From NCBI RefSeq assembly GCF_032854445.1, contig NC_088300.1, positions 31,601,608 through 31,665,607 on the forward strand: a stretch of DNA of 64,000 bases. Direction: 5' to 3'. The stretch is from Liolophura sinensis (lineage: Eukaryota; Mollusca; Polyplacophora; Chitonida; Chitonidae). The position numbers and the translations under genes were made by a program. Shown one piece after another: positions 48,801-60,830 of the stretch. The first letter of the stretch is position 1. Each line of letters begins with the position of its first letter. The notes beneath the pieces are model-generated. The model saw only the letters and a list, made by a program, of their open reading frames with translations, did not search any database and was not told the DNA's origin.

Positions 48801-49295
48801 TAAAGCACAGCAATTTATTATCCCGTCGTGTGGTTTTAACATCTTTAAATATTCAAAAAAATCAATGTGTTCTATGTTCTAACGACTTTGTCGGTCTGGA
48901 AAATATTATGAGTATAAATATACCAGTTTTCATATTCGGATATGCCACCCCATCTCAACTTGTTATATCCCACAAAAACTAAACTTTCATATGGGCCTAG
49001 CCTCAATAGGACGGGCTATCAATGTTTGCAGGCGTATACTTATGTAATCCGGAAGTCCAAGGAAAAACAGTAGACCTTTGATTGAAAATGTCAACACATT
49101 TTATCTGAAACAGCACTTAAGTGTTTTAAAATGAACACCGCTTGTAAATTAAGTGGGGAAGGTAAAATGATATGCCGCTCTTTAACCAAGATGTAACCGA
49201 AGTAGACACTTCGTGGCGCCAACCGCAAGTCATACATCGCTGCACGGTCTAATTTAATCATTTATATTTTGGTGTTTGTTGTACATTTTGAAATG

Positions 49296-49394
<99 letters not shown>

Positions 49395-49680
49395 AAATAC
49401 CCACTATTTCAAGTCGTCACAAGATTTCCACTACCTGACCCTTTTCTTAATCTTCTCCCTTTTAGACATTTTAATTTACACTTAATCATATGATGGTCCA
49501 ATCCTTATTTGATTGGTTGTTTACGCCATACTCCCTTATATACATATACTTATGCCTTATCACGGTCGACATTTATGCTGCTGACGGTATATATAAATAT
49601 AGCCACCGAAACGGATTGAAAACGCACCAGAGGTAAAACGTGAAATTGACGCTAAACTATATTTTATTTGGTGTTGGCTG
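48801..49680. other. Intergenic DNA with (AT)n(GT)n microsatellite
   Basis: (AT)n of about 65 bp followed by (GT)n of about 30 bp at 49296-49391. A short reverse SINE A scrap (TTATTTGATTGGTTGTTTACGCCATACTC) lies at about 49506-49535. No gene. Confidence 0.6.
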
Positions 49681-49689
49681 TGTATTACA

Positions 49690-50230
49690 TTCACATTCAG
49701 ATACGTCAGTTACGCATTAGTAATGACAAGTGTCATTGAGAAGTGTACAATTTCAATATGGAAGAAATGAAACACACCAGATGTTCAAAGACAAAGTCAG
49801 TACCTGGTATGACCACCAATGTTTGCAATGCACGCTACACAGCGCCTTTACATCAGAGAAGAGAATGCCATGCCAGCGTCGAAGTAACAATTGTCTGTAT
49901 CTGAGCGACCATTATCGACGCGCATTTTGGTGCCTTAAGGCCAGACTCGGGTTTACCTGTGTAGACGGGCACGTAAACCAACGGCGAAAAGTCGCCGGCG
50001 TAGGCCTACGGCTTCGGCGCTGTTATCGCTGGTTCAGTTTTGTGATGGTGCTGTGGTGACATCCAAACCTTGCTGCTATATTCGTTGTAGTGTGGTCAAC
50101 TTCAGCCGAGGCATTGACGCGTTTCCGTTCCTCAGGTGTCAATCAGCAGCATTGCGTCCTCAGTGCTATTCTGCAGCTACATCGATCTTGCAGATAGCCT
50201 TTCAAAGCCACCCCTTCGTGCCCCATTTCT
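49690..50230 (-). pseudogene. Decayed Tc1/mariner-like transposon
   Basis: On the minus strand a short stretch reads NIAARFGCHHSTITKL, the helix-turn-helix pattern of Tc1-family transposase N-termini, followed by a stop. The far end, ...GGTGGTCATACCAGGTACTG then ACTTTGTCTTTGAACATC, resembles the terminal part of Tc1-like elements I recall from molluscs. The remainder is too short (about 0.5 kb against about 1.3 kb) and broken by stops, so this is an internally deleted fossil. Recognised by memory of the family, not by search. Confidence 0.5.
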
Positions 50231-50471
50231 GCATACAAAATTAATAATTTTTTCGTGCTTTTCAGTAAAAAATGTGTTTTCCATTACTCTTCCCTGTTGC
50301 GTTTTTGGTGACGACTCACACAAAGGCTATCAAACCTGACAACATCTCTGAGCTTCCTTAACCTCTAACCATGGAGATTTCCGTTGTTATTCTCAAACCA
50401 TCATAGCATTCTCATGGATTCCTGCTGGTACGTTTTTAAAGTGGATCAGTATCTTTGTGCGGAATTAGTTC

Positions 50472-50602
50472 ATCGGATGGTCGTGGGTTTCCCTGGGGCT
50501 CTGCCCGGTTTCCCCCCACCATAATATTGGCGCCGTCGTATGAGTGAAATATTCTAGAGTACGGGATAAAACACCAATCAAATAAATAAATAAATAAATG
50601 GA
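50472..50602 (+). mobile_element. SINE family A, 5'-truncated
   Basis: GATGGTCGTGGGTTTCCC..GGGGCTCTGCCCGGTTTCC...CACCAATCAAATAAATAAAT matches the 3' body and tail of the family. Confidence 0.85.
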
Positions 50603-51553
50603 TACTAGGTGGCACTCATCTCCAGTTTCCCAGCGCGTGTCAACATACAGTATCATATATATATGCCTACGTAACCTTATAGATGTGGACAGGCAGGCAG
50701 TGTGTTGATGTCAGTATATCGATCAAAGACGGGATGTTGAAGTGCAGCTAGTTGAAAGGACCAGCAAAGCTGTAATCATACCAGTACTTAAACACAGCAA
50801 CTTACGACGTAAATGCTCTAGAAGCCTAGCAGCCTCTAACATGGTGAAATGCTCAAGAGGCCTGCAATGCCTTGAGCTGTATTCAGATATCAGTCATTGT
50901 GAATGCGTTTCAAGTTATTTTTTTAAAAGAATCCCGGTTGCCTCTAGCCTAATGGTTAATAGAACTTGCTTGAGAGCTGAAATTTACCTGAGATACTTTT
51001 CACATAACTTGATACTCATGTTTTTATTATTATCAATGTATATACAGCACATATATTGATCAGTCGGAAAGTGTGTATATAGAAAGCTTTCTTGAATGGT
51101 GACAGTATATGGCATTGTTTAGTTTCACTCAGTCTTCAGCCATTCTTATGTAATCTGATGGTATCGCCAGATTATCGTCTGTTCCACTCTCACGGACTCT
51201 ACTCCAGTTCAATATAATAAAATGATTTTTGCGTTGGGCAGTTTGTTTCATTACTCTGTATACAACTGTTTTAGTGGATCACGAGAGCAAGTTTGAAATC
51301 AATATTTCGCATCATAGCAAGAGTCTCCAAATATGCTGATACCACAGGTGCCGTCGTCTAGAAAATACATCTTTTTTTTCTCCTTACTATTGCCTTTAAT
51401 GTACATATGTTTGAGCTCGTCGAACAGTGGTAAAATTACCTGTAGCTTCGTAGATCATTGATACATACTCCACAATTTTCGTATCGGTGTCATCATGCGG
51501 AGGAGAAAATGTTCATTTCCATTTCCCTTTCTTCCATGTGCAGTTATACATGT

Positions 51554-51558
<5 letters not shown>
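50603..51558. other. Intergenic DNA
   Basis: AT-rich; no gene or repeat element recognised. Confidence 0.5.

Positions 51559-51633
<75 letters not shown>
51559..51633. repeat. (AT)n microsatellite
   Basis: About 75 bp of uninterrupted AT dinucleotides, immediately before a SINE A head. Confidence 0.95.
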
Positions 51634-51636
<3 letters not shown>

Positions 51637-51651
51637 GCTAAGTAACCTTAG

Positions 51652-51740
51652 GATATCTGTGGCTCAGTTGGTTAGCGTGCCAGAGCGGCGCAATGACCCA
51701 GGAGCCTCTCACCAATGCCGTCGTTGTGAAAAAAGTTCAA
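51652..51740 (+). mobile_element. SINE family A, tRNA-like head only
   Basis: CTGTGGCTCAGTTGGTTAGCGTGCC (box A-like)...ACCCAGGAGCCTCTCACCAATGC...AAAGTTCAAG. The body is missing: the sequence switches to a palindromic element at 51741. Confidence 0.8.
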
Positions 51741-51868
51741 GGGCCTGTTGCACAAAACGATCGTAGGCTATGTTCACTGTAACAACCATGGCAACATGTC
51801 TTTATAACAGGTGTCGCTATATTAATTACAATCAACCTATCCTACGATCGCTTTGTGCAAGCAGCCTC
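51741..51868. mobile_element. Palindromic MITE of about 0.13 kb joined to the SINE head
   Basis: Left end GGGCCTGTTGCACAAAACGATCGTAGG; the reverse complement of the right end is GAGGCTGCTTGCACAAAGCGATCGTAGG, so about 28 bp of imperfect terminal inverted repeat enclose about 70 bp. No coding sequence. No clear target duplication seen. Confidence 0.65.
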
Positions 51869-51921
51869 AGCTACCACAGTTAGACAAGCCCTTTAAAAAT
51901 TGCGTATAACTGGCCATAAGG

Positions 51922-52044
51922 CCAATGGGATACTACAGTAAGCATTGATATCCAATGGGAAACCACAGTAAGCATTGATATCCAATGGGAAACCACAGAA
52001 AGCATTGATATCCAATGAGAAACCACAGCAGCAAGCATCGATAT
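51922..52044. repeat. 30-bp tandem repeat, four units
   Basis: CCAATGGGAAACCACAGTAA then GCATTGATAT, with units starting at 51922, 51952, 51982 and 52012. The last has a 3-bp insertion (CAGCAGCAAG). Confidence 0.9.
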
Positions 52045-54340
52045 CTCAATTTCCACATCCATAAGCGATCAGTACTTAAGCCAAAACGACGTAATTGCTG
52101 TTCTGCTACAATGCTTGTGTCGACCTTGTCCTGTATTCGACCAAAGAAATTGCGACTATAATGATTCTTGTTGCTTCAGCCAGAAGTAATGGTTACTTCA
52201 ACCATATATTCTAGCGACCAGCAAAAATGGTATATATGCTTCTGGTTGCGCCGGCCCTATTTAAAATGTGAGCGAAATATGTCAGCATAATCCTTCTGGC
52301 CCTTTTGACCTATTCCTTCGTTCCCTTTCGCGCATGGCTGGCTTTTGGTGTTTTTATCTAGTATAAGACAATAAATATGTCATCATTGGATCCGTTACAA
52401 ATTCAAAGGGATGCATTTCACGATAATTATATGCTTTTACTCTGCGCTTATAGCACCATTAGTGTTAGTATTACAGAAAAGATTCAGAGTGTGTTGAAAG
52501 GCTTTTCATTAATTAGCCAGGTATCTGATGATATTAAACTCGACCAAACATTGACCTTGTGTACTTAAACACAATACGGGACGTCTGGGCTTTATGCATG
52601 ACCGAATGGAGAAGAGGGAGATAATGTTAGTTCGCTATCCTTATAATTAGTAGTGTGAATGAACATTAAGTCTCTGTTCATCAATGTGATCAAGAAATGA
52701 TTTGTACTTGGTCATAAATGAGGCAGATTACTCTACCTGTCTTCTGAACAGTGTGTACACAGAAGCATGTATCTATTTGAAGGTTGTTTTCAGGTCAGTG
52801 TCTGCCATTAAATGCAGAGCATGGGGTTTACAAGTGCATCCAAGGATAGACGTATATGTACATCCTATGGAAACCGGATAAGCCGGATTGTACGATGACA
52901 CGAAGCGATTGCACGATGGCACGATTGCACGAAGCGGTGACACGATGTTAGCGTCGATGGTGCGATGATGGCCTTATGCGGCTACCACACAAAAAATCCA
53001 GGGGAAAAACCCGTTAGAACATGAATTTAAGTTTCTCACGTTAAAAGTCAGAGACATGCAATGCCTAAGGAGCTATATCAAGGACAGGAACCACATACAC
53101 ACATTGCAATTCGATATTCGAAAGAAAAGAATACATGTAATTATGTTTATGGAACTATGTCATGTACTCGCTATATATTTTTGGCTAAAGCATCCTCTTG
53201 TATCACTTGTACAAGACTTAACTGCATACAAACGCATATTTATTTCCCTGCAATAGCTATACGAACTACCACTGAGATCAGACTGCGCACTACATTTGAG
53301 CTACCGGCACACTATCTATTATGCATGTTTACATTCCATTGTGTTTAACTGATTTCCTGTTGATGAGGATAATTGCTTCCATTTTTCTTTGACACACACT
53401 TAGCCGATGTAATCTAATATCTCCGTTTGATCTATGTACAGTTCACTGAAACCCCACTAAGACACCTCGCAAGCCCGGGATTCCAGGCACCAACAGCCTT
53501 CGTCATTCGGTCTGGTTATGCTGTTGGATAAGAGACACGATATATCGGTTTGTTGCATCGCCTTCGCTCCAACATCCAAGATCTTACTATTGTTTCATCT
53601 CACGGCGATAAATCTTGCACACTGGTGGTAAAATATTAGGAATTTCATTCTCATGACGGATATTTAAGAACACAGCAGCTTTTTTGTTTTTTGTTGTTTT
53701 TTTTTTTTTACTTTTTTTCTGTTATAAAATACGCATCAGGTCTGCAAGTGTAAAGTGCTATTTAAAAGGCATGTCGGGTTTAACCCGGTACTTTCACTGA
53801 TTTTGTTCTTACGTACATACGGAGCTATTGTAACAGTGGTTTATCCTGTAAAGCCTACCTGACCAACAGCATACTATTAAAGCTAATTAAAGTGTTTGCT
53901 GAATGAAACACTTCTTTGTTTGTGTGTCGCAATTCCATTGATATACCACCATAGACGGTATCAGATATATGAATCCTTCTCTTTCTTTATTTTTGTCTAC
54001 TGGGAGTTGACGAGGGCTGAATGGTTACAACAACACCAAGTACTATAGTTACAACACGGGTCATCGGGTTACAAGTAATTACAACTTGCACGCTATCATC
54101 GAAGACGGGCCTCGTGCATGTAAGCACGAAATCCCGGGCAGGTCATTAGGTTTTATTCTTCTGAACTCAATGCATGACACCGAAGATGTTTCGAAATCAG
54201 CGTTTACCATTATCAATAGTGTACCGACCTTTCACGAGGTGCTATTAACGTGTATGTGGCAATGAGGAGTGAAACTTGGTCTAAAGGGCATATCAGTATA
54301 TCCATTTCCAGGGTGACTGGAAAAGAATTCATGCATAACA
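52045..54340. other. Intergenic DNA
   Basis: No gene recognised. A short cluster of CACGAAGCG / CGATTGCACGATGG / GACACGATG words at about 52885-52970 is a degenerate 11-22-bp minisatellite. T-run at about 53690-53720. Confidence 0.5.
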
Positions 54341-54344
54341 TTTA

Positions 54345-54935
54345 TATTGGTGGGGAAAGATAAGATTTGGTGCCTAGTTTATAAGCTTAATTAAGATAAG
54401 TTTTTATACTGGTGAGGTAAGATAAGACAGGATTATTTGATGACGTTAGGGTTAATTTGAGTAAGGTTGATACTGACATTTCGAACGTTTTCTAATAATG
54501 GATGGATATACTTTTGAGAGTTTTTTTGGATAAGGTAGACTTTAGTGAGGTAAGCAATGCCAGACTGTATGATTTGATGAGGTTAAAATTAGATTCCAAA
54601 GGGCGATGTTGATTGGGAAAAATTTTGACCGCATGGCCTATCCAAGATGAGGTTACAGCTATTGGCTAAACAAGGGATAGTGGTGAGGCAAGGTGAGACA
54701 GGGAGACTTGATGAGGTGGGAATTAGGTCGGGTAATTTTTGACTGGGTTGGATAAGATTTTTGCACATCTTTTAGTGAGTTGAGACAAGACCGAAAGATT
54801 TGATGAAGTTAGGAACAGACCGGGTATGTTTGATATTGGTGAGATTGACCTGATGAGGTTAGAATTAGGTTCAAAAAGCTGTATTGGTAAGTCACAAGGG
54901 AAGACTGGAAGGCTTAATGAGATTATATAAGAATA
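54345..54935. repeat. Degenerate minisatellite with GTGAGGTAAG core
   Basis: Units start near 54349, 54409, 54543, 54680, 54773, 54837 and 54884. Shared order: TGGTGAGGTAAGACAAGAC, GGA.GACTTGATGAGGTTAG, AATTAGGTTC. Unit length varies from about 50 to 135 bp. Confidence 0.65.
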
Positions 54936-55685
54936 AGGATTATTAGACATCCAGGTTAGCAGTAATGTAAAAATTATATGACTGGTCTACTACAAATATT
55001 GTATATATTCTTAACACTGGAGTTGCGGTGGTAATTTAGGGTCATTTTATACATACATATATCGTGTCCTACTGTACAGGATCCAGTTTCACGAACCTTC
55101 CTAGATTCAGTAAATAGTTTAAGTTTGCAGTGCTTTGCCTAAGTCTTACATGGAGTGTTTCTGGAAACAAAATCCAATTAAACAGTACAAAAGTATAGTG
55201 CTATGTTTCTTAAGCAAAACACATTTGCTTCAGTAAAAATTTGCGTGAAGTCATGCTCAGTTTCCCTGTTATATTATCTTGCATGTATGGGCACAATGGT
55301 TTTATACAGATGCAGGTGGCAACATTTCACTGGAACAGTACAAAGGGTTACCTAAAGGCTGGTAGGACATCTCCGCGATGTGGATAATATGTGAACAACT
55401 GGGGCATCGTCAGCAAACTCGCGATAACAAAGACCGTATCAATATATCACAGACAATTGTGGGCATGGATGTATAACTAACATGCGTAGGAAAATATCAG
55501 ACATGTGGAATCATCGATAAAGCTAGATAAAGATTTATTATGTTGTTTCGTATGGTTTGTTAAAGTCTGTTGAGTTTGTCTAATGCATTTTACAGGATGG
55601 ACAACCAAGTCTTATAATTTCTATTCTGATGAGGTTATGCCTAGGTTTGATTGCAGTCTTTCTTGCCTCGAAGTCTGGGTACCTG
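54936..55685. other. Intergenic DNA
   Basis: Nothing recognised beyond AT-rich sequence. Confidence 0.5.
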
Positions 55686-55699
55686 GGATTAAACCCGGG

Positions 55700-55910
55700 T
55701 TTGTTCATACGAACGTCATTGGAAATGGTATTTGTTGCTGCCTCGCTTGGCGCAAAGCATTGAGAGGTTATTGAGAGGAAACAGGATTGGTTGGTCCTGC
55801 GTCATTATAATTTGTGTGTGTGGGTTGTCGTGTCTGGTGTTTTCGGCATGATACTTCAGTGGTGGCAGCACTTTGGCGGAATAAACCTGCCCTACCATAA
55901 GAAGACAGTG
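55700..55910 (+). mobile_element. SINE family B, near full body
   Basis: CCTCGCTTGGCGCAAAGCATTGAGAGG...GATTGGTTGGTCCTGCGTCATTATAAT...GGGTTGTCGTGTCTGGTG...CGGCATGATACTTCAGTGGTGGCAGCA. It matches the reverse copy at 44530-44722 and the fragment at 5575-5690. A decayed SINE A tail may follow (to about 55985). Confidence 0.6.
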
Positions 55911-56000
55911 CATATGCATGCACTTAATGCATTCTCGTCGTCATATAACTAAAAATTGTTAAGTACGCGGTAAAACCCTCAAGTATACATACTTGCAGTC

Positions 56001-59000
56001 TTTCATTTTTAACCATTCACGAAGGCCGGACATAAACTGATTCTGTCAATAATATCTGTATGTGAGTCATTATTGTCTGTATATAAAATCTATCCTCCAT
56101 GTGGAAAACGGCATGCAGCATTACAGACCGAAAACGCAGAATATAAACCGTTTTAATTAACGTTTTATTTTATCTTCATCCGTTTTGGCAATTTGTGTGT
56201 TTTATAAAACCTCTGGATCAATGGAACCTTGGCTTTACGTGTGCACTTGACATGCTGGCCGGGCAAACAACTTCAGACATGCAATAGGCAAAAATGAATC
56301 CTTCACTGAGTCGATAATGAAACAAAAAACCGATGATGTAAACACTTTTATATAATAGAAGATTCTTGTACAAGACGTAGATGCAAATTTCTGCCCATGT
56401 AGTTACCTTACCTAACTCTGAAGTTTCATACATTTAAAAGTATATTCATCTCTTGCATAAAAACTTGCATAGAAACCACTATAGCTCTACACTGTTCTTC
56501 AAGAATCATTTGCGCTTTGCATTCTGGGAACATTCTGTACAAATGCCCTCTACCAGATCTGTTATAGACACTCCATCTTCATAGATATGGCTTTATATAC
56601 ACTACATATAGAACGTATTTTAAATCTTCTGGAATAACTGTTTCTTAACACTTCACACTATTGTGGTTATCTTTGTGATATGTATGCCTGCTAGACGCAG
56701 GGTTTTAGATTGCGTTTTACACATAAAATGGAATGTATTTTAAATCAAGGTCGCTTCTGGTTTAACACAATTGCGCTGACTCTAATGTTAACTCTATATT
56801 CTCATTTATTCAGTCCCCCAGAGAAAGCCAAGCTTTGAAGGCAAACACATGAACACATGGCAATTTGAACTCAGGCAGTCTGTAGGCAGTGTTGGCTTCG
56901 TGTCATAATTTCACCATAAAATCTTGAGAACGGAGCAGATTTTTTCTGCCTGGACCCTGCGGCTCATATTAGGGAGAGAACGTCCATTTTCACATTCAAA
57001 CGCCGACTACTGGCCCTCTTCAACCATATTATTGGTCTGGACAGAAGTTCACACTTCACCATTGCATGTATCATTTCAGTCAACTCGTTTTTCACGTACC
57101 TCGTCGCTACGAACACGGCAGATTTGTATAAATGTTGTTTAACATGATTACAACGTCCTTGGTTCATGCCTCAGGCGCACTGTATGTCAACGCTTAATTA
57201 TACGTGTTCGAAAATATAAAGCTGAGATTCCACTGATATGCATGACGTTAAACCACAGTTGTTCATTTTTAACCATTCATTAAGGCTGGGCATAAATTGA
57301 TTCTGTTATGAATAATATCTGTGTGTTCGTCATCGTTGTCTGTATATAAAACGTTTCCGCCATGTGGAAAACGACATGAAACATTACAGAGAACGCCATG
57401 CCATCTAAAGTAAGATTTTAATGAACGTTTTATTATACCGCTATTCAGCCGTTTTATCAATTTATTAAACTTCTGGGTCGATGAAAGCTTGGATTTACAA
57501 GTGCACTTGACATGCTGCCCGGGTTAACACGTGTTGACATACAACTTCAGACATGCAATAGGCCAAGATGAAACAATAACCGATGATGCAAAACACTCGA
57601 CAGGAAAATCGAAGATTCTCGCGAGAGAGGTTGGTTTCTGCCAAGTTACATTAAGTAACACTGAAGCATGGTCCAAAGGACCACGTTCGTTTAAAACTGG
57701 AACAAAGTGTGATTTTTTTAACCATATATCTGTGACATTTTCAGGTATTTACGACTATATTCATATCTTGCGTGAAAATGACGTATATACTATGAAAATT
57801 TCTAGGTGTATACAGTTCTCGCTGAAGAATCAACTGAACATTGTATTCCGGGAACATCCTGCATAAGGCCGCTACCAGATCTACCAGACTCCTGGTATTT
57901 ATAGAACGTATAGGACGTATTTTTAAGGTCGGTCGTCTTTTGTGTTAACTGTTACGTAACAATATTCTTCTCACTATAATGTTATCTCTGGCCTGATTTA
58001 TTCATTCCACCAGAAAAGACCATGGTTTAAAGGCTAACACACCATGAATATCAACAAAGATCATTCAACCCAGGCAATCTGTGGCGCTGGCACAATTCCA
58101 GCACCTTCCAGTTTCACATCAGAGGTCTTTTGTGCAGAGTGTTGAGATTACAGAACAAGGTAATAATCTGTATAAGGTCAACCTGTAACCAAAGCCAGAT
58201 GGACTTTCATCGAACAGCTCATACGAAGGAGATGACGTCCATTTTTACATTTAAGCGCTAAATACTGGTCCTCTTCAACCATGTTACTGGTTTGGACAGA
58301 AGTTCACACTTCACCACTGCCTGTGTCGGTTCAGCCAGCTCGTTTTTCACGTACCTCGTCGCTGCGAACACGACAGATTTGTATAAATGTGATTTAACAT
58401 GATTACAACGTCCTTCGCTGATGCCTCAGGAGCACTGTATATTAGCGCTTAATGATACGTGTTCGAAATATATAGCTGAGATTCTACTGATATGCATGAC
58501 GTTAAACCACAGTTGTTCATTTTTAACCCTTCATTAAGGCTGGACATAAATTGATTCTGTTATCTATAATATCTGTGTGTTCGTCATCATTGTCTGTATA
58601 TAAAACGTTTCCGCCATGTGGAAAACGACATGAAACATCACAGAGAACGCCATGCCATCTAAAGTAAGATTTTAATTAACGTTTATAATTATTATTATAT
58701 TAATTATACCGCTATTCAGCCGTCTTATCAATTGATAAAACTTCTGGGTCGATGAAAGCTTGGATTTACAAGTGCACTTGACATGCTGCCCGGGTAAACA
58801 CGTGTTGACATACAACTTCAGACATGCAATAGGCCAAGATGAAACAGTAACCGATGATGCAAAACACTCGACAGGAAAATCGAAGATTCTCGCGAGAGAG
58901 GTTGGTTTCTGCCAAGTTACATCAAGTAACACTGAAGCATGGTCCAAAGTACCACGTTCGTTTAAAACTGGAACAAAGTGTGATTTTTTTTAACCATATA

Positions 59001-60830
59001 CTTGTAACATTTTCAGGTATTTACGAGTATATTCATATCTTGCGTAAAAATGACACATATATTATGAAAATTTCTAGGTGTATACAGTTCTCGCTGAAGA
59101 ATCAACTGAGCATTGTAAACCGGGAACATTCTGCACAAGGCGGCTACCAGATCTACCAGACGCTCGGTATTTATAGAACGTATAAGACGTATTTTAAGGT
59201 CGGTCGTCTTTTGTGCTAACTGTTACGTAACAGTATTCTTCTCACTATAATGTTATCTCTGGTCTGATTTATTCATTCCACCAGAAAAGACCATGGTTTA
59301 AAGGCTAACACACCATGAATATCAACAAAGATCATTCAACCCAGGCAATCTGTGGCGTTGGCACAACTCCAGCACCTTCCAGTTTCACATCAGAGGTGTT
59401 TTGTGCAGAGTGTTGAGATTACAGAACAAGGTAATAATCTGTACAAGGTCAACCTGTAACCAAAGCGAGATGGACTTTCATCGAACAGCTCATACGAAGG
59501 AGATGACGTCCATTTTTACCTTTAAGCGCTCTTCAATCATGTTATTGGTCTGGACAAAAGTTCACACTTCACCACTGCCTGTGTCGTTTCAACCAGCTCA
59601 CTTTTTCACGTCCTTGGTTGATGCCTCAGGAGCACTGCATATCAGCGTTTAATGATACGTGTTCGAAATATATAGCTGAGATTCTACTGATATGCATGGT
59701 GTTAAACCTCAGTTGTTCGTTTTTAACCATTCATTAAGGCTGGGCATAAATTGATTCTGTTATCTATAATATCTGTATGTTCGTCATCATTGTCTGTATA
59801 TAAAACGTTTCCGCCATGTGGAAAACGACATGAGACATTACAGAGAACGCAACGCCATCTAAGGTAAGATTTTAATTAACGTTTTATTATATTGCTATTC
59901 AGCCGTTTTATCAATTTATAAAACTTCTGGATCAATGAAAGCTTGGATTTACAAGTGCACTTGACATGCTGCCCGGGTTAAACACGTGTTGACATACAGC
60001 TTCAGTCATGCAATAGCCGATGATGCAAATACTCGACAGAATAATCGAAGATTCTCGCGAGAGAGGTTGGTTTCTTCCCTGTTACATTAAGTAACACTGA
60101 AGCATGGCCCTAAAGGACCACGTTCGTTTAAAAGTGTAATCTTATATATACATGTAAGTCATTTAACATTCTGAAAATTGCAAGGTGTATACAGTTCCCG
60201 CTGAAGAATCAGCTGAACACTGTATTCCGGGAACACCCTGTACAAGCCTCCACCAGATCTACCAGACGGCCAATCTACGGATTTCGTTTTACGGACACTA
60301 TATAGAATGTATTTTAAATCAAGATCGATCGTCTTTTGTGTTAACTGTTACGTAACATAATTCTGCGAACTATAGTGTTATCTCTAGTCTGATTTATTCA
60401 TGCCGCCAGACAGGTCCATGGGTTAAAGGAAAACACGTCATGGATATCAACGAAAATCATTTAACTCAGGCAATCTGCGATGCTGGCATATTTCCACTAT
60501 GATAGCATGAGAACGGATTTAATTGGCTTTCATTTCGGAGATTATTGTCTCTGTGAAGAGCTGTCAAAGCTCCATGGAGTTCGATCCTACGGAACATATT
60601 AAGAAGATGACGTCCATTTTTACACTTAAATGCCGAACAGTTGTCCTCTTCAGCCATTGTTGTTCTCTGCAGAAGTTCATACTTTAACGCTGTGTCGTTT
60701 CAGACAGCTTCTCGCTATTTATGGACATCGTCGCTTCGAATACAGCATGTAAAGTGCTTTTCCAGTCTCAGGAACTTGCTTTCACGGACCGTCTGTGTGC
60801 TGTTTACGTCACTGTACATCGTGGTGTGAG
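56001..60830. repeat. Tandem array of a roughly 1.2-kb unit, four copies
   Basis: Each unit begins with TTTTTAACCATTCATTAAGG...ATATAAAACGTTTCCGCCATGTGGAAAACG at about 56004, 57268, 58519 and 59728. It continues with ...TTAACGTTTTATT, GACATGCTGCCCGGGT.AACACGTGTTGACAT, TCGCGAGAGAGGTTGG, and a distal block ...ATGACGTCCATTTTTACA..., TTCACACTTCACCACTGC. Copies 2 and 3 are very similar; copy 1 is the most diverged, and copy 4 carries deletions. No conserved open frame; see findings. Confidence 0.85.

Noticed and set aside
49730-50059. 109-codon plus-strand frame as a host gene
   Set aside because: It runs antisense to a decayed Tc1-like element, and no conserved family is recognisable in this direction.
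51652-51740. Canonical tRNA gene
   Set aside because: Box A-like and box B-like words are present, but there is no acceptor stem and the same head begins full SINE copies elsewhere. The same reasoning applies to 43630-43712 and 63778-63850.
57531-57866. 111-codon frame in the 1.2-kb tandem array as a gene
   Set aside because: The next copy is broken by a T-run length change, the fourth has deletions, and differences are largely amino-acid changing.
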